The notes below the pieces were generated by a model. It did not search any database. It was not told where the DNA came from and saw nothing but the letters and a program-made list of their open reading frames with translations. A program made the position numbers and the translations under genes. DNA of 64,000 nucleotides from Ferrovaceae bacterium (lineage in GTDB: Bacteria > Pseudomonadota > Gammaproteobacteria > Burkholderiales > Ferrovaceae), in assembly GCA_027449685.1 (NCBI GenBank), contig DAIDLC010000006.1, forward strand, positions 1-64,000. The letters are read 5' to 3'. How positions within the stretch are numbered: position 1 is the stretch's first letter; the number at the start of each line of letters is the position of its first letter. Below, piece by piece: positions 1 to 8,319 of this stretch.

Positions 1-430
1 ACCCGATCCAGCCAGGCTTCAATCTGCTCGTTGGAAGCCGTAGCAATCTTGTCCAGAACAGATGGGCTGACTTCCCCAAAACGTCTGACCAGCAGTCTTT
101 GCAGGGCTAGGGCTTCGCCCTCTTGCCTGCCTTCTTGCCTGCCTTGCAACTTACCCTGCTGGATACCCTGTTGCATGCCTTCGGCCTTGTATTGGTGGGC
201 CCACTCTTCCAGTCGGTCTGCCAGCATGAGTCTTAGCTCCTGTAAATCATTGACTTCTGGTAAAAGTATACGATAGTCAGCACGGCGCATCAACGTGGCC
301 CGCAACCAACCGGCTATCATGCGCCGCAGGTCGGGCTGATCGGCCAACCACTCCTCCAGTGAGCCCAGCAATAGGAAGAACGTTGCGCCAGCTTCATCTT
401 TCAATGACTCGATCAGGTCGGCATCATCCC
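1..430 (-). pseudogene. Rpn/DUF4351-type protein, C-terminal fragment (copy 1)
   Basis: The minus strand is open across this stretch and reads nearly the same as the 152-residue fragment at 4563-5021, including the Gln/Gly-rich run GMQQGIQQGKLQGRQEG and the RRFGEVSPSVLDKI segment. This is typical of the C-terminal half of the Rpn family (recombination-promoting nuclease/putative transposase with a PD-(D/E)XK domain). The nuclease half is absent. The reading frame here lacks the stop codon seen upstream in copy 2 and runs back toward the umuC remnant, so it has no convincing start. It is incomplete at the window edge and is probably not a functional gene. Confidence 0.7.
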
Positions 431-439
431 TCTTGAGCG

Positions 440-657
440 TCAGTTTGCAATGACTGTTGGAAGATCAGTCCAACAGGTGGTGTAGTTGGGAGATTTGCGG
501 GAGCGACGCATTCTCCATGGTTGCTCCACCCCTGACCCAGCCAGTTTCAGGGTGTCGGGTCCCATTGTGCGATTGATACGATCCATGACTTGCATGAGCT
601 TGCATGAGCTTGGCCGATCGGGATTCCACCAGGGGGTCGTCAAACAGGCTTAGTGGC
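440..657 (-). pseudogene. umuC 3' fragment with frameshift
   Basis: The frame reads SLFDDPLVESRSAKLMQ, then shifts, then continues as MDRINRTMGPDTLKLAGSG and ends in DLPTVIAN. This is the tail of the intact UmuC encoded at 5051-6331. The shift is caused by a second copy of TGCATGAGCT at 591-610. Only about the last 65 codons are present, with no polymerase domain. The fragment sits in the duplicated block and cannot encode a functional product. Confidence 0.9.
591..610. repeat. 10-bp tandem duplication causing a frameshift
   Basis: TGCATGAGCT occurs twice in tandem here and once, as a near match, in the homologous position of copy 2. It is the only length difference between the two long repeats and puts the umuC remnant out of frame. 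Confidence 0.9.
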
Positions 658-934
658 ACAGGACACCATGTACACGGGAGACATCAGGGATATTTGCCAC
701 GATTTCCTGGCGCTTTGTATCCACCACCGTTACAACGCCATCACCAAAATGAGCCAGATACAGCAAGCCCGAACCAAAGTCGAGGCTGGCATAATCGCAT
801 CGTGTAGTGGCACCGGGCAGTGTCAGATCGGCAATCTTGCTCAGCGGGAGCTCAACGGCTGCTTGAGATACCGTGCTTGATGATATCAAGCCTATCAGTA
901 TAAATATTCCCGTTATGGTAGGGATGCGTGGCAC
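658..934 (-). pseudogene. Truncated exported YVTN/YncE-type beta-propeller protein
   Basis: The frame starts at a GTG behind AGGAGA and encodes a signal peptide (ITGIFILIGLISSSTVSQA), then ATTRCDYASLDFGSGLLYLAHFGDGVVTVVDTKRQEIVANIPDV. That is the first blade of a YVTN-type (40-residue repeat) propeller protein found in the periplasm. It stops after VHGVLCH exactly where the umuC/Rpn duplication begins, so the rest was removed by the rearrangement. It follows the Spy-like gene on the same strand and was probably the last gene of that small operon. Confidence 0.7.
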
Positions 935-956
935 AGTGCTTTCTCCTGTTGGTCGG

Positions 957-1418
957 TCACTCCCCCCTCGCGCGCTTTAACATCTGTTTTCTCAATTGGT
1001 TGAAATGCTCATCAGCGATTCGCTTCTGAGCAGGGTCTAATGTGGCGTACAAGGTGCTGAAAGCATCGGCAACGCGACTGAAGTCTGTCAATTGTTCTTG
1101 TTTCAAGGCACTCAGACGCTGAAAATGCTCCAAAGCTGTAACCGTTGGATGCTGGCTTTCCCGGGTGGTCTGTTGGTGAATGTCTTCCATATTGCGTCGG
1201 ATAGCGTTCTGATATGCATCCCATGAACTTTTCTGGGCTGGAGTAATCCCGAGCTGCTCACGAAAGTGGTCCAAGCGATCATTCACCTTGATTTCATGGT
1301 TAGCGAAGCGCTGATCCAAAGACTCACTTATTTGATCTGCGTGCACTGGCCCGATCGGCAAAACGCAAACGGTGCTCAGTAGTAGTAACCATCCAAGTTT
1401 ATTGTCATTTTTCTTCAT
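957..1418 (-). CDS. Spy/CpxP-like periplasmic protein (LTXXQ type)
   Basis: The product is about 153 residues: a signal peptide ending in GPVHA, then an all-helical, highly charged domain with LGITPAQKSSWDAYQNAI and ATLDPAQKRIADEHF. These are two L-T/D-P-A-Q-type motifs of the Spy/CpxP (LTXXQ) family of periplasmic stress chaperones. The ATG at 1418 is chosen because GGGGAGGAAAC lies just upstream; the longer frame in the ORF track has no such site. It lies 16 bases behind the small lipoprotein gene at 1435-1650 on the same strand, likely one operon. A role in metal or envelope stress is inferred from the family. Confidence 0.8.
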   Translation of the reverse strand: MKKNDNKLGWLLLLSTVCVLPIGPVHADQISESLDQRFANHEIKVNDRLDHFREQLGITPAQKSSWDAYQNAIRRNMEDIHQQTTRESQHPTVTALEHFQRLSALKQEQLTDFSRVADAFSTLYATLDPAQKRIADEHFNQLRKQMLKRARGE

Positions 1419-1434
1419 GTTTCCTCCCCGATAA

Positions 1435-1650
1435 TCAATCATCATCCCCTCCACCGAAACCACCTTCACCAAAACCTCCGTCACCAAAACCGTAACCCTC
1501 CCCCATCATGCCAAAACCATCCATCCCCATTTCTGGTGGGCCAAAACCATCCTCCATCATCGGTTCCATGGCAAAGCCACTGCCTAATTGCATGTTTCCG
1601 CACCCTGCCAGCGACAAGAAAAGGCCGACCACAACAAGCACTCTTTTCAT
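1435..1650 (-). CDS. Small Gly/Met-rich lipoprotein
   Basis: This 71-residue protein has a lipoprotein signal (VVVGLFLSLAGC, lipobox LAGC), so it is probably membrane-anchored after cleavage. The mature part is almost entirely Gly, Met, Phe, Asp and Glu, in runs such as MGMDGFGMMGEGYGFGDG, and ends in DDD. It starts at the ATG at 1650, preceded by GGGGAGGAACGAA, nearly the same ribosome site as the next gene (Spy-like). Met/Asp richness could suit metal binding, but that is only inference. No family was recognised. The transposase remnant begins just upstream of its start, so its promoter may have been altered. Confidence 0.7.
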   Translation of the reverse strand: MKRVLVVVGLFLSLAGCGNMQLGSGFAMEPMMEDGFGPPEMGMDGFGMMGEGYGFGDGGFGEGGFGGGDDD

Positions 1651-1689
1651 TTCGTTCCTCCCCGCTACAAAAGACAGCGCGATCCTACC

Positions 1690-2480
1690 ACGTGTTTGCT
1701 TACCCACCTGTTTCGAAAGGTATCCTGGCAGAACATCAGACAGCTTGTGCCTTATTGCAGGTGATGGTGTTCAACCGCCTGTGTGATCCCAAGTCCAAGT
1801 TGGGCATCATGGAGTGGATGTCTGGGGTTCTGATCCCCGGGGTAGATCCGGAAATGGTCACCCATTCTCATCTGCTGCGCACCATGGACACCCTGGTGGA
1901 TTGCGCGGATGTGCTGGAAACCACCATGGCCAGTTTGTTTCGGCCATTGATCGACAAAACCCTCTCCGTGGTGTTTTATGACTTGACCACCATCTCGGCC
2001 ATGGGCTGCAGTGAAGAGGACGGAGATCTGCGCCAGTACGGGCTATCCAAGAATGGCGGTATTGAACGTCAGGTCATGCTGGGGGTGGTGCAAACCGCAG
2101 AGGGATTGCCCATCCACCACGAGGTGTTCACGGGCAATACCGCAGAAACCACCACCCTGATTCCCACCATCACCACATTGATCAAGCGCTATCCGATCGA
2201 ACGGATCGTGCTGGTGGCAGACCGTGGACTGCTGTCATTGGATAACCTGGAGGCCTTGCAATCACTGCAGGTGGGCTCTCGGCCCCTGGAATTCATTCTG
2301 GCGGTTCATGCACGCCGTTACGGAGAGTTCGATACCTTGCTACTAGAGGCCTTCCACCGAGATCAATGCACCCAGGCCACAGAGGAAACCGTGGGCGAGT
2401 TATCCTGGCAGGGATACCGTCTGGTGGTCTCGCACAATCCAGATACCGCCCGACCCGCACATGATCTACCAGAAGTAAAC
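1690..2480 (+). pseudogene. IS1634-like transposase, internal fragment
   Basis: The plus-strand frame encodes VMVFNRLCDPKSKLGIMEW, SVVFYDLTTISAMG, RQYGLSKNGGIERQVMLG and IERIVLVADRGLLSLDNLE. This is the DDE-transposase core seen in IS1634/IS4-superfamily elements; the aspartates of YDLTT and VADRG are likely catalytic. Both ends are missing: the frame before about 1690 is the reverse of the lipoprotein gene, and after SHNPDTA the homology fades into unrelated codons. No terminal inverted repeats were found. It is a decayed mobile-element remnant in the accessory region. Confidence 0.8.
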
Positions 2481-2795
2481 AACGCCGCCTTTTTAATGGA
2501 TACGCCCAGGACAGTAGATTGCCCTAGCTTGACCAGGGGGTATACCAGCGAACGAAATCGCTGGAGAACCCGCATTGAATCTGGTGGTTTGAATATACCG
2601 AGTGCTTGCGAATTGATATAGATCAAGGCGTCTGGTAATTATAAATCGTATTATTTTTATTTTATCTGCTCGGACAAATGGCTTAGCTAAACTGAACAGG
2701 TATGAGGTAAACCAGAAGAATCGACACGACAACAATCCTAAAGACTGTCAAATTGAAGCCACAACGATCATCCCCCTGAAAAATTTATAACTACC

Positions 2796-4283
2796 ATGAA
2801 TAGACTCAGGAAAGTTTCTATTTTCATTTTCATATTTGGCCTTGTTGGGCAGGCCAGAGCATTTGACTTGATTGGCGGAGCATTAAACGCTGCTGGAGAC
2901 ATGATTAGCAACGTGGGCGGGGCTGCTGTTCATAAGGTGATGGATGACTCACCAGAGAAGTTGGCTGCAAAGCGCAAGGCTCAAGCTGTCAAGGAAGATG
3001 AGGATTTTCAGAAAACGATTGCTGAAATCAATGCACAGACGGATCTATCTCCTCTGGCCAAGGAGCATGCTTGTATCAGCGCGAAAAATATTTTCTATAG
3101 GGCGCGCAATGTTGAGCGTGCAATGCAGGAACAAGAAGATCAGAGGCGAGCTGAACGGGACCATGTTTTCACAGCTGGTGGAATGTTGGGAGCCATAGGG
3201 CATGCTACCGTGGCCGGAGTAAGCACAGCTACCGACCCCACAAACCCCATGAACATGTCCAATGAGGCGCTCATTGCCCGCGGTAGGCAGATTTCGCAAT
3301 CTGCTCAGCCCTATATCAATGCAGTCTCGATTCACCCAGGGGCAAGCGTGAACGTGCTCAGCCCAACTCAAATCCCTCCCCCGAGCGTGAATGTTGGTGG
3401 AACAGAAATTCCTGTAAACGCATCTATGTGGGCGCAACAACTTGGTCTTAACATATCAGGAACCCCTGATCCGAAAATGGCAGCAGGCGTTGTCTTGCAG
3501 CGGGAAAATTCAAAGTTAACTTCTGGCTATGTGGAGAAAATATCTCAAGACAATGCATCTGTGTCGCCTGAAACTACATCTGAGGCCGGTAAAAGCGGTG
3601 CGGAATATGAACCTGAATTCCATGATGTTAACAATACTCCATCCCCATTTAACATACAATCTGACAGGAGCCGGAAGATTTATGTGGCTTTTGAAGGGGA
3701 CCCATCTTTTACCGCAAGCCTCCAATCCATTTTGAAGCAACAGCAGTATCAACTGACTGAAACGCTAGCCACGGCGGAAGTGGTCTACCAGTTGCAGGGT
3801 GATTTCTCCGCTCCTGGCGGGCCACTGTATGAAGGATTGTCAATCTCTGCTTCGGACTTGCACGAAGGAAAAGTTCAACTACCCCAAACACTACAAGAAA
3901 AGCATGACCTTCGCTCCAACCTTGCCAGAGGGATTGGGTTCCTCATGGCAGCACAAAAACAGGGGGGGGCAAGCGGTGTACCAGTTGCTGACCTTCTGGC
4001 TGAAAATCAACCTCATAAAGTGAATGGCAAAATGGAATTTCCACAAATGGCTGTGGTGGTTTTAACTCGTCATGATGCACATGGGGATTTGCGCGCGGCG
4101 TCGCAAGTGGAGGCATTGACTCCAACCTTAATGGGAAAACCGATGGTTGACCTTGCAATTGAAGACCTGTTGGAAAAAACCGGCATACTCCCAGTAGCTC
4201 CTGGTTTGAAACCCGCGGAAACTCATATTGATGCCACCTCCTCAAACACTACTCAGCCGTTGGTCGTCCCTTCTGCCAAATGA
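2796..4283 (+). CDS. Secreted protein of unknown function
   Basis: The gene encodes 495 residues with a clear signal peptide (VSIFIFIFGLVGQARA) and no later membrane helix. Residues 50-125 are charged and helical (AKRKAQAVKEDEDF, ERAMQEQEDQRRAERD), perhaps a coiled coil. The middle is Pro/Ser/Thr-rich. The C-terminal half has a mixed fold around RKIYVAFEGDPSFTASLQSILKQQ and MAVVVLTRHDAHGDL. I do not recognise a family. It sits alone between a transposase remnant and the umuC/Rpn repeat, and its codons look more AT-rich than the rest of the window, which suggests acquired DNA. The RBS before the ATG is weak. Confidence 0.75.
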   Translation: MNRLRKVSIFIFIFGLVGQARAFDLIGGALNAAGDMISNVGGAAVHKVMDDSPEKLAAKRKAQAVKEDEDFQKTIAEINAQTDLSPLAKEHACISAKNIFYRARNVERAMQEQEDQRRAERDHVFTAGGMLGAIGHATVAGVSTATDPTNPMNMSNEALIARGRQISQSAQPYINAVSIHPGASVNVLSPTQIPPPSVNVGGTEIPVNASMWAQQLGLNISGTPDPKMAAGVVLQRENSKLTSGYVEKISQDNASVSPETTSEAGKSGAEYEPEFHDVNNTPSPFNIQSDRSRKIYVAFEGDPSFTASLQSILKQQQYQLTETLATAEVVYQLQGDFSAPGGPLYEGLSISASDLHEGKVQLPQTLQEKHDLRSNLARGIGFLMAAQKQGGASGVPVADLLAENQPHKVNGKMEFPQMAVVVLTRHDAHGDLRAASQVEALTPTLMGKPMVDLAIEDLLEKTGILPVAPGLKPAETHIDATSSNTTQPLVVPSAK

Positions 4284-4562
4284 TCGGATAGCGCTTTACA
4301 AACAATTTATGAAAATCGCAGGGGAGGGTGTCAGTTGCCGCATGAGTACGGGATTAGTCATGGATACACTCGAGCAGGCGCTGCACTAGTGGATCGGCTT
4401 GCCGTAACAGAACGGGTCGTGTGTTTTGATTTTGTCAGGGCCTATGGGGGCCCTGCGATGATAAGAAGATGCAGGGATTGAGGGTAGAGGACACTGCCCA
4501 CTCACCTACATGAACCGCATCAACCTGCCGTTAGGCAGGGTACTCTTGCTTACGTGCAACTC

Positions 4563-5021
4563 TCAATGGGATGGATGAGCGAATACCGCATCCAGAGTGG
4601 GGGCTTCCAGTACCCGATCCAGCCAGGCTTCAATCTGCTCGTTGGAAGCCGTAGCAATCTTGTCCAGAACAGATGGGCTGACTTCCCCAAAACGTCTGAC
4701 CAGCAGTCTTTGCAGGGCTAGGGCTTCGCCCTCTTGCCTGCCTTCTTGCCTGCCTTGCAACTTACCCTGCTGGATACCCTGTTGCATGCCTTCGGCCTTG
4801 TATTGGTGGGCCCACTCTTCCAGTCGGTCTGCCAGCATGAGTCTTAGCTCCTGTAAATCATTGACTTCTGGTAAAAGTATACGATAGTCAGCACGGCGCA
4901 TCAACGTGGCCCGCAACCAACCGGCTATCATGCGCCGCAGGTCGGGCCGGTCGGCCAACCACTCCTCCAGTGAGCCCAGCAATAGGAAGAACGTTGCGCC
5001 AGCTTCATCATTCAGCGACAC
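4563..5021 (-). pseudogene. Rpn/DUF4351-type protein, C-terminal fragment (copy 2)
   Basis: This open frame gives 152 residues from a GTG: GATFFLLLGSLEEWLADRPDL, the Gln/Gly-rich linker GMQQGIQQGKLQGRQEGRQ, then LALQRLLVRRFGEVSPSVLDKIATASNEQIEAWLDRVL. These are C-terminal features of Rpn-family proteins. The PD-(D/E)XK nuclease domain is missing, and a TAG lies in frame just upstream, after MAKMG. It follows umuC directly, as in copy 1, so the umuC-Rpn junction is older than the duplication. It could be expressed as a short protein, but a broken gene is the better reading. Confidence 0.7.
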
Positions 5022-5258
5022 GATCAGGTCGGCCTAGCCCATCTTGGCCATCAATTTGCAATGACTGTTGGAAGATCGGCCCAGCAGGTAGTGTAGTTGG
5101 GAGATTTGCGGGAGCGACGCATTCTCCACGGTTGTTGCAGCCCTGACCCGGCCAATTTCAGGGTGTCGGGTCCCATTGTGCGATTGATTTGATCCATGAT
5201 TTGCATGAGTTTGGCCGATCGGGATTCCACCAGGGGGTTGTCAAACAGGCTTTGTGGC
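4612..5258. repeat. Long direct repeat, copy 2
   Basis: This is the counterpart of 1-657, collinear at an offset of 4611 (4601 left of the 10-bp insertion). It contains the end of intact umuC and the Rpn fragment. The pair brackets about 4 kb holding the transposase remnant and the unknown secreted protein, so recombination between copies could delete that segment. Confidence 0.9.
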
Positions 5259-6331
5259 TTTTCCGACCTTGGACATAGAGACATCAGCAGTATGCCTGCT
5301 TTTTTGTAGAGGAATCCAGGCTTGAAAATGCGCTCAAGTCCCTTCAGGGCAGCCTGAGCCAGCAACCGGGTGTCGTCGGTCGGAGCCACCAATGGGATCA
5401 GCAGGGAAGGGTGGTACTGGGGTTCATCCGGCTTGAAGGGGTTGGTCTCCAGAAATACGCCGATACTGCCAGCTACGGATCCTTGATGGCGCAGCTTTTC
5501 AGCTGCCCGCGTGGTATAGCTGCACACTGCCTCGGAGAGATCCTGCAGTCCTGTAACCGGGGTTCCAAAACTGCGACTGGAAATGATCTGCTGTTTGGGG
5601 GTAGCGTGATCTTCCAGTTCAATACAGACGGTCCCGTTGAGTTCGGACACGGTACGTTCTACGGTGACGGAGAACTGTTGCCGGATCCAGCGTGGGTCAG
5701 CGGATTTCAGGTCTTGCACCGTGGTGATCCCCATGGCTTCCAGTCGGCGGGTAATCCTCCGGCCAATGCCCCATACCTCCGAAACCGGGAGCGCAGAAAA
5801 CAGGGCGTCAAGCTCGGCGCAATTGAATTGCCAAAAATCACACACGCCCTCGAACTGGACGCGCTTCTTGGCCACATGATTGGCCAGTTTGGCCAGCGTC
5901 TTGGTGGCGGCAATGCCGATGCTCACCGGAATTCCGGTACCCTGCTTCACAACCTGGCGAATTTTCTGGGCATAGGCCCGAAGATCGCATGGGTTGAAAC
6001 CATCCAACCCCAGAAAGCACTCATCGATGGAGTAAATTTCCTGGCGTGGTGAAAACCGGCCCAGAATGCCCATGACGCGCGCAGACAGATCGCCGTACAA
6101 CGCGTAGTTACTGGAGAAGACCACGATGCCATGGCGTTTGGCAAGTTTCTCGATCCTGAACCAGGGCTCCCCCATGGGAATACCAAGGGCTTTGACTTCA
6201 TTACTGCGGGCAATCACGCAACCATCATTGTTGCTCAGAACGATGATGGGCTGACCTTCGAGTCTGGGATTGAATACGCGCTCGCAGGAGGCATAGAAAT
6301 TGTTGCAGTCCACCAGGGCGACCGGGGCCAC
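5051..6331 (-). CDS. umuC: DNA polymerase V catalytic subunit UmuC
   Basis: This 426-residue Y-family translesion polymerase has normal UmuC length. The palm metal-binding motifs are visible: ALVDCNNFYASCERVF near the N-terminus and IYSIDECFLGLDGF at about residues 100-115. A helix-hairpin-helix-like stretch follows (VWGIGRRITRRLEAMG), then the little-finger region. It starts at the ATG at 6331, nine bases after the umuD stop, so the two form one operon. With processed UmuD it would copy past DNA lesions. Its last 65 codons are duplicated as a broken copy at 440-657. Confidence 0.95.
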   Translation of the reverse strand: MAPVALVDCNNFYASCERVFNPRLEGQPIIVLSNNDGCVIARSNEVKALGIPMGEPWFRIEKLAKRHGIVVFSSNYALYGDLSARVMGILGRFSPRQEIYSIDECFLGLDGFNPCDLRAYAQKIRQVVKQGTGIPVSIGIAATKTLAKLANHVAKKRVQFEGVCDFWQFNCAELDALFSALPVSEVWGIGRRITRRLEAMGITTVQDLKSADPRWIRQQFSVTVERTVSELNGTVCIELEDHATPKQQIISSRSFGTPVTGLQDLSEAVCSYTTRAAEKLRHQGSVAGSIGVFLETNPFKPDEPQYHPSLLIPLVAPTDDTRLLAQAALKGLERIFKPGFLYKKAGILLMSLCPRSEKPQSLFDNPLVESRSAKLMQIMDQINRTMGPDTLKLAGSGLQQPWRMRRSRKSPNYTTCWADLPTVIAN

Positions 6332-6340
6332 GGATGTCCC

Positions 6341-6943
6341 TCAATCGAGTTTGCGAATGGTGGCAGTCACCACCCCCCAGCACAACAGTTCCTGGGAATC
6401 CTGGAGGACAATATCCTTGAAATGGGGGTTCTGGGCCTGGAGAACCGGGCGACCATTTTCAAAAGACAACCTTTTCACTGTCAGTTCGCCATCCACCACG
6501 GCCACAATGATCTTGCCCGGGGAGGGCTCAATGGAGCGGTCCACCACCAGCATGTCGCCATCGAAGATGCCGGCCCCGGTCATGGAATGGCCCTTTACCC
6601 TGACAAAAAAGGAAGTTTCCTGATGGGGGACCAGATATTCATTGAGGTCCAGTCGGGCTTCGATGTAATCATCAGCAGGTGATGGAAACCCGGCGGGGAT
6701 TTTGTGGCTGAATAGGGGAGTTTCCTGACGCAGGGCATCAGGGGCAGGAAAATGGACTTCTGCCTTGGCAAGTGCGCGCCCCATTTTATTCTGGGCCTGG
6801 AATTCCTTCAGGAGATCCTTGATAAGTCCCACACGGCTGACCGGCACCCGAATAACCTGGGTAGGCTCCCCATAGTTCCCTGTGCCGGGTTGTCGACCGG
6901 CGCCCGCTCTGGCCCCGCCCCATTGCGATGATTTGCTGTTCAT
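6341..6943 (-). CDS. umuD: UmuD-like S24 autoprotease, N-terminally extended
   Basis: The product is 200 residues, against about 140 in E. coli UmuD. The C-terminal 120 residues are a standard S24 domain: cleavage region AGFPSPADDYIEARLDL, catalytic serine in KGHSMTGAGIFDGDML and catalytic lysine in VDGELTVKRL. About 80 residues precede the cleavage site, starting SSQWGGARAGAGRQPG and then EPTQVIRVPVSRVGLIKDLLKEF, a basic and possibly DNA-binding segment. The ATG at 6943 was chosen because the upstream 11 codons look non-coding. Long UmuD forms with repressor activity are known (UmuDAb of Acinetobacter), so self-regulation is possible. No CTGT-N8-ACAG LexA box was seen upstream. Confidence 0.9.
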   Translation of the reverse strand: MNSKSSQWGGARAGAGRQPGTGNYGEPTQVIRVPVSRVGLIKDLLKEFQAQNKMGRALAKAEVHFPAPDALRQETPLFSHKIPAGFPSPADDYIEARLDLNEYLVPHQETSFFVRVKGHSMTGAGIFDGDMLVVDRSIEPSPGKIIVAVVDGELTVKRLSFENGRPVLQAQNPHFKDIVLQDSQELLCWGVVTATIRKLD

Positions 6944-7462
6944 ATGACTAGTGTAACACAAATCAAGACAGCCCAATTTGTTTGGCAGACTTTGGCGGTT
7001 CGGTGGCCCCCCAAAGACAAACCTTTGGGTATCTTGGGCTCAATTCAGGGAAAAATCGATTTGGAAAATCTGGCAGAGATCAGATCTGATCGTCTAAAAG
7101 GTCAGGTACAACGCAGGCCCAAAATCCGGACAAGCCTCATTGCTGCCTGACGATCTGTTGTTACTTCAAAGGCGGGTTTTCGAGTCGAGCGGTCGCTTGG
7201 CACGCCTATCCACCGACAGGAGGTCGGCCAAAGCGGCCTTCCATGAAAGCTAGGCTAAAGGCAGGTATATAGACCGCAGCAGTCGTTTAGCTGTTGCCAG
7301 CACTATTTGCGATGCTTTACGCGCTTCCGCTCGTTCGAGGCAACACTTGAGTTTGGGCACGGGTTGGGCACGAAACCCCGATTGTCGTGCTGTCGAGCAG
7401 ATGAGGCCACTTGACATCTGCTCTATTCTACTTTATAATCAATAACTTGTTCGCAAATTTTT
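6944..7462. other. Non-coding stretch between umuD and tRNA-Pro
   Basis: No convincing gene is present. It holds the umuD promoter region, with the short palindrome GTGTAACAC just upstream of the start codon. There is also a hairpin CCCAAAG-ACAAAC-CTTTGGG at 7010-7029 and a second small hairpin with CCGAC/GTCGG arms near 7212. The part next to the tRNA 3' end is AT-richer. No attachment-site repeat was identified. Confidence 0.5.
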
Positions 7463-7539
<77 letters not shown>

Positions 7540-7600
7540 TGACCAGCGCGTCATTTTAAATCATAACGGCCCTGAGCAAGAATATTTTCAATCTCTGGTA

Positions 7601-8305
7601 TCAAAAGGAGTACCCGGCGGACAATACCAGTGCCGACGGATGAAAATCGATTGTCGTGGAACGCAAGGCCCCGGACGTATTCGCATTCATGGTGCTCTTG
7701 ATTTGCGTCAGGGAGTAAGAGGCAAAGACGCTCCAATGATCCTGAATCCGGTACTGCAGTCCGACAGTGCCGGCCAAACCCCAGGAGTCCGACAAGCTCG
7801 CCGAGGTTGGCCCCCCAAAGGCGGCTTGTCCTGCCGGGAGGGCCGTGTTTTCGTTAAACCGGGTGTAGTTGATCCCGGCACCGATATAGGGTCGCAACCG
7901 GTCGGTTTCTTCCAGAAACTTGTAGTTGAGCAACAGGGTGGGAGAAGCCCAACGCGAAGTGGCCAGCTGCTGGCCGGCATAGCTGACTGAACCCAGCCTG
8001 GTTGGACCCTTACCCACCATTGTGGTGGTGGGAGGAACGCCGAAAGCCAACTCCAGGTCCCATTTGGGGGATAGTCGCCGCACATAAGCCATGTACAGCG
8101 TGTTGACCGGGTTGACATTGACGTTGACGCCTGGGGGAACTGCTCCGACACCGGTTCCCGCAACATCCGATGCATGGGCATCAAAGTGAACGAAATACTC
8201 ACCCAAGCGAATGGTATTGTTATCTTCAGCCTGTGCGGTGCAGGTTGCCAAAAACAAGGTGCCGAGGGCCAGGCGTTTGTCCAGAGAGTGCACGGTATTC
8301 TTCAT
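7601..8305 (-). CDS. OmpW-family outer membrane protein
   Basis: The 234-residue protein has a signal peptide ending in CTAQA and a predicted eight-stranded beta-barrel. OmpW-family features include LGEYFVHFDAHASDV at the N-terminus, LELAFGVPPTTTMVG and PTLLLNYKFL, RLRPYIGAGINYTRF, and a C-terminal aromatic end (LSAGYSF). The ATG at 8305 is chosen because GGAGG stands seven bases upstream. It begins 14 bases after the lipase-like gene and is probably cotranscribed with it. OmpW proteins form narrow channels for small hydrophobic molecules; the natural ligand here is unknown. Confidence 0.85.
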   Translation of the reverse strand: MKNTVHSLDKRLALGTLFLATCTAQAEDNNTIRLGEYFVHFDAHASDVAGTGVGAVPPGVNVNVNPVNTLYMAYVRRLSPKWDLELAFGVPPTTTMVGKGPTRLGSVSYAGQQLATSRWASPTLLLNYKFLEETDRLRPYIGAGINYTRFNENTALPAGQAAFGGPTSASLSDSWGLAGTVGLQYRIQDHWSVFASYSLTQIKSTMNANTSGALRSTTIDFHPSALVLSAGYSF

Positions 8306-8319
8306 GGTCAGTGCCTCCA

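Larger units (their letters stand above)
1..657. repeat. Long direct repeat, copy 1 (umuC tail plus Rpn fragment)
   Basis: This segment matches 4612-5258 without gaps except for one extra 10-bp unit, and differs at a few scattered bases. It carries the last 60 or so codons of umuC and the C-terminal part of an Rpn-family protein in the same order and strand as copy 2. It is cut by the window edge on the left. Similarity ends sharply near 657, where a truncated beta-propeller gene begins. Copy 2 adjoins an intact umuC, so copy 1 is the derived copy. Confidence 0.9.

Noticed and set aside
1536-1690. N-terminal part of the 361-residue transposase ORF
   Set aside because: These codons are the reverse of the lipoprotein gene; transposase similarity starts only near 1690.
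6131-6682. 183-residue plus-strand ORF opposite umuDC
   Set aside because: Antisense shadow of the umuC/umuD coding sequence with no family signal.
6944-7050. LexA (SOS) box upstream of umuD
   Set aside because: No CTGT-N8-ACAG pattern was found by eye; only the short palindrome GTGTAACAC is present.
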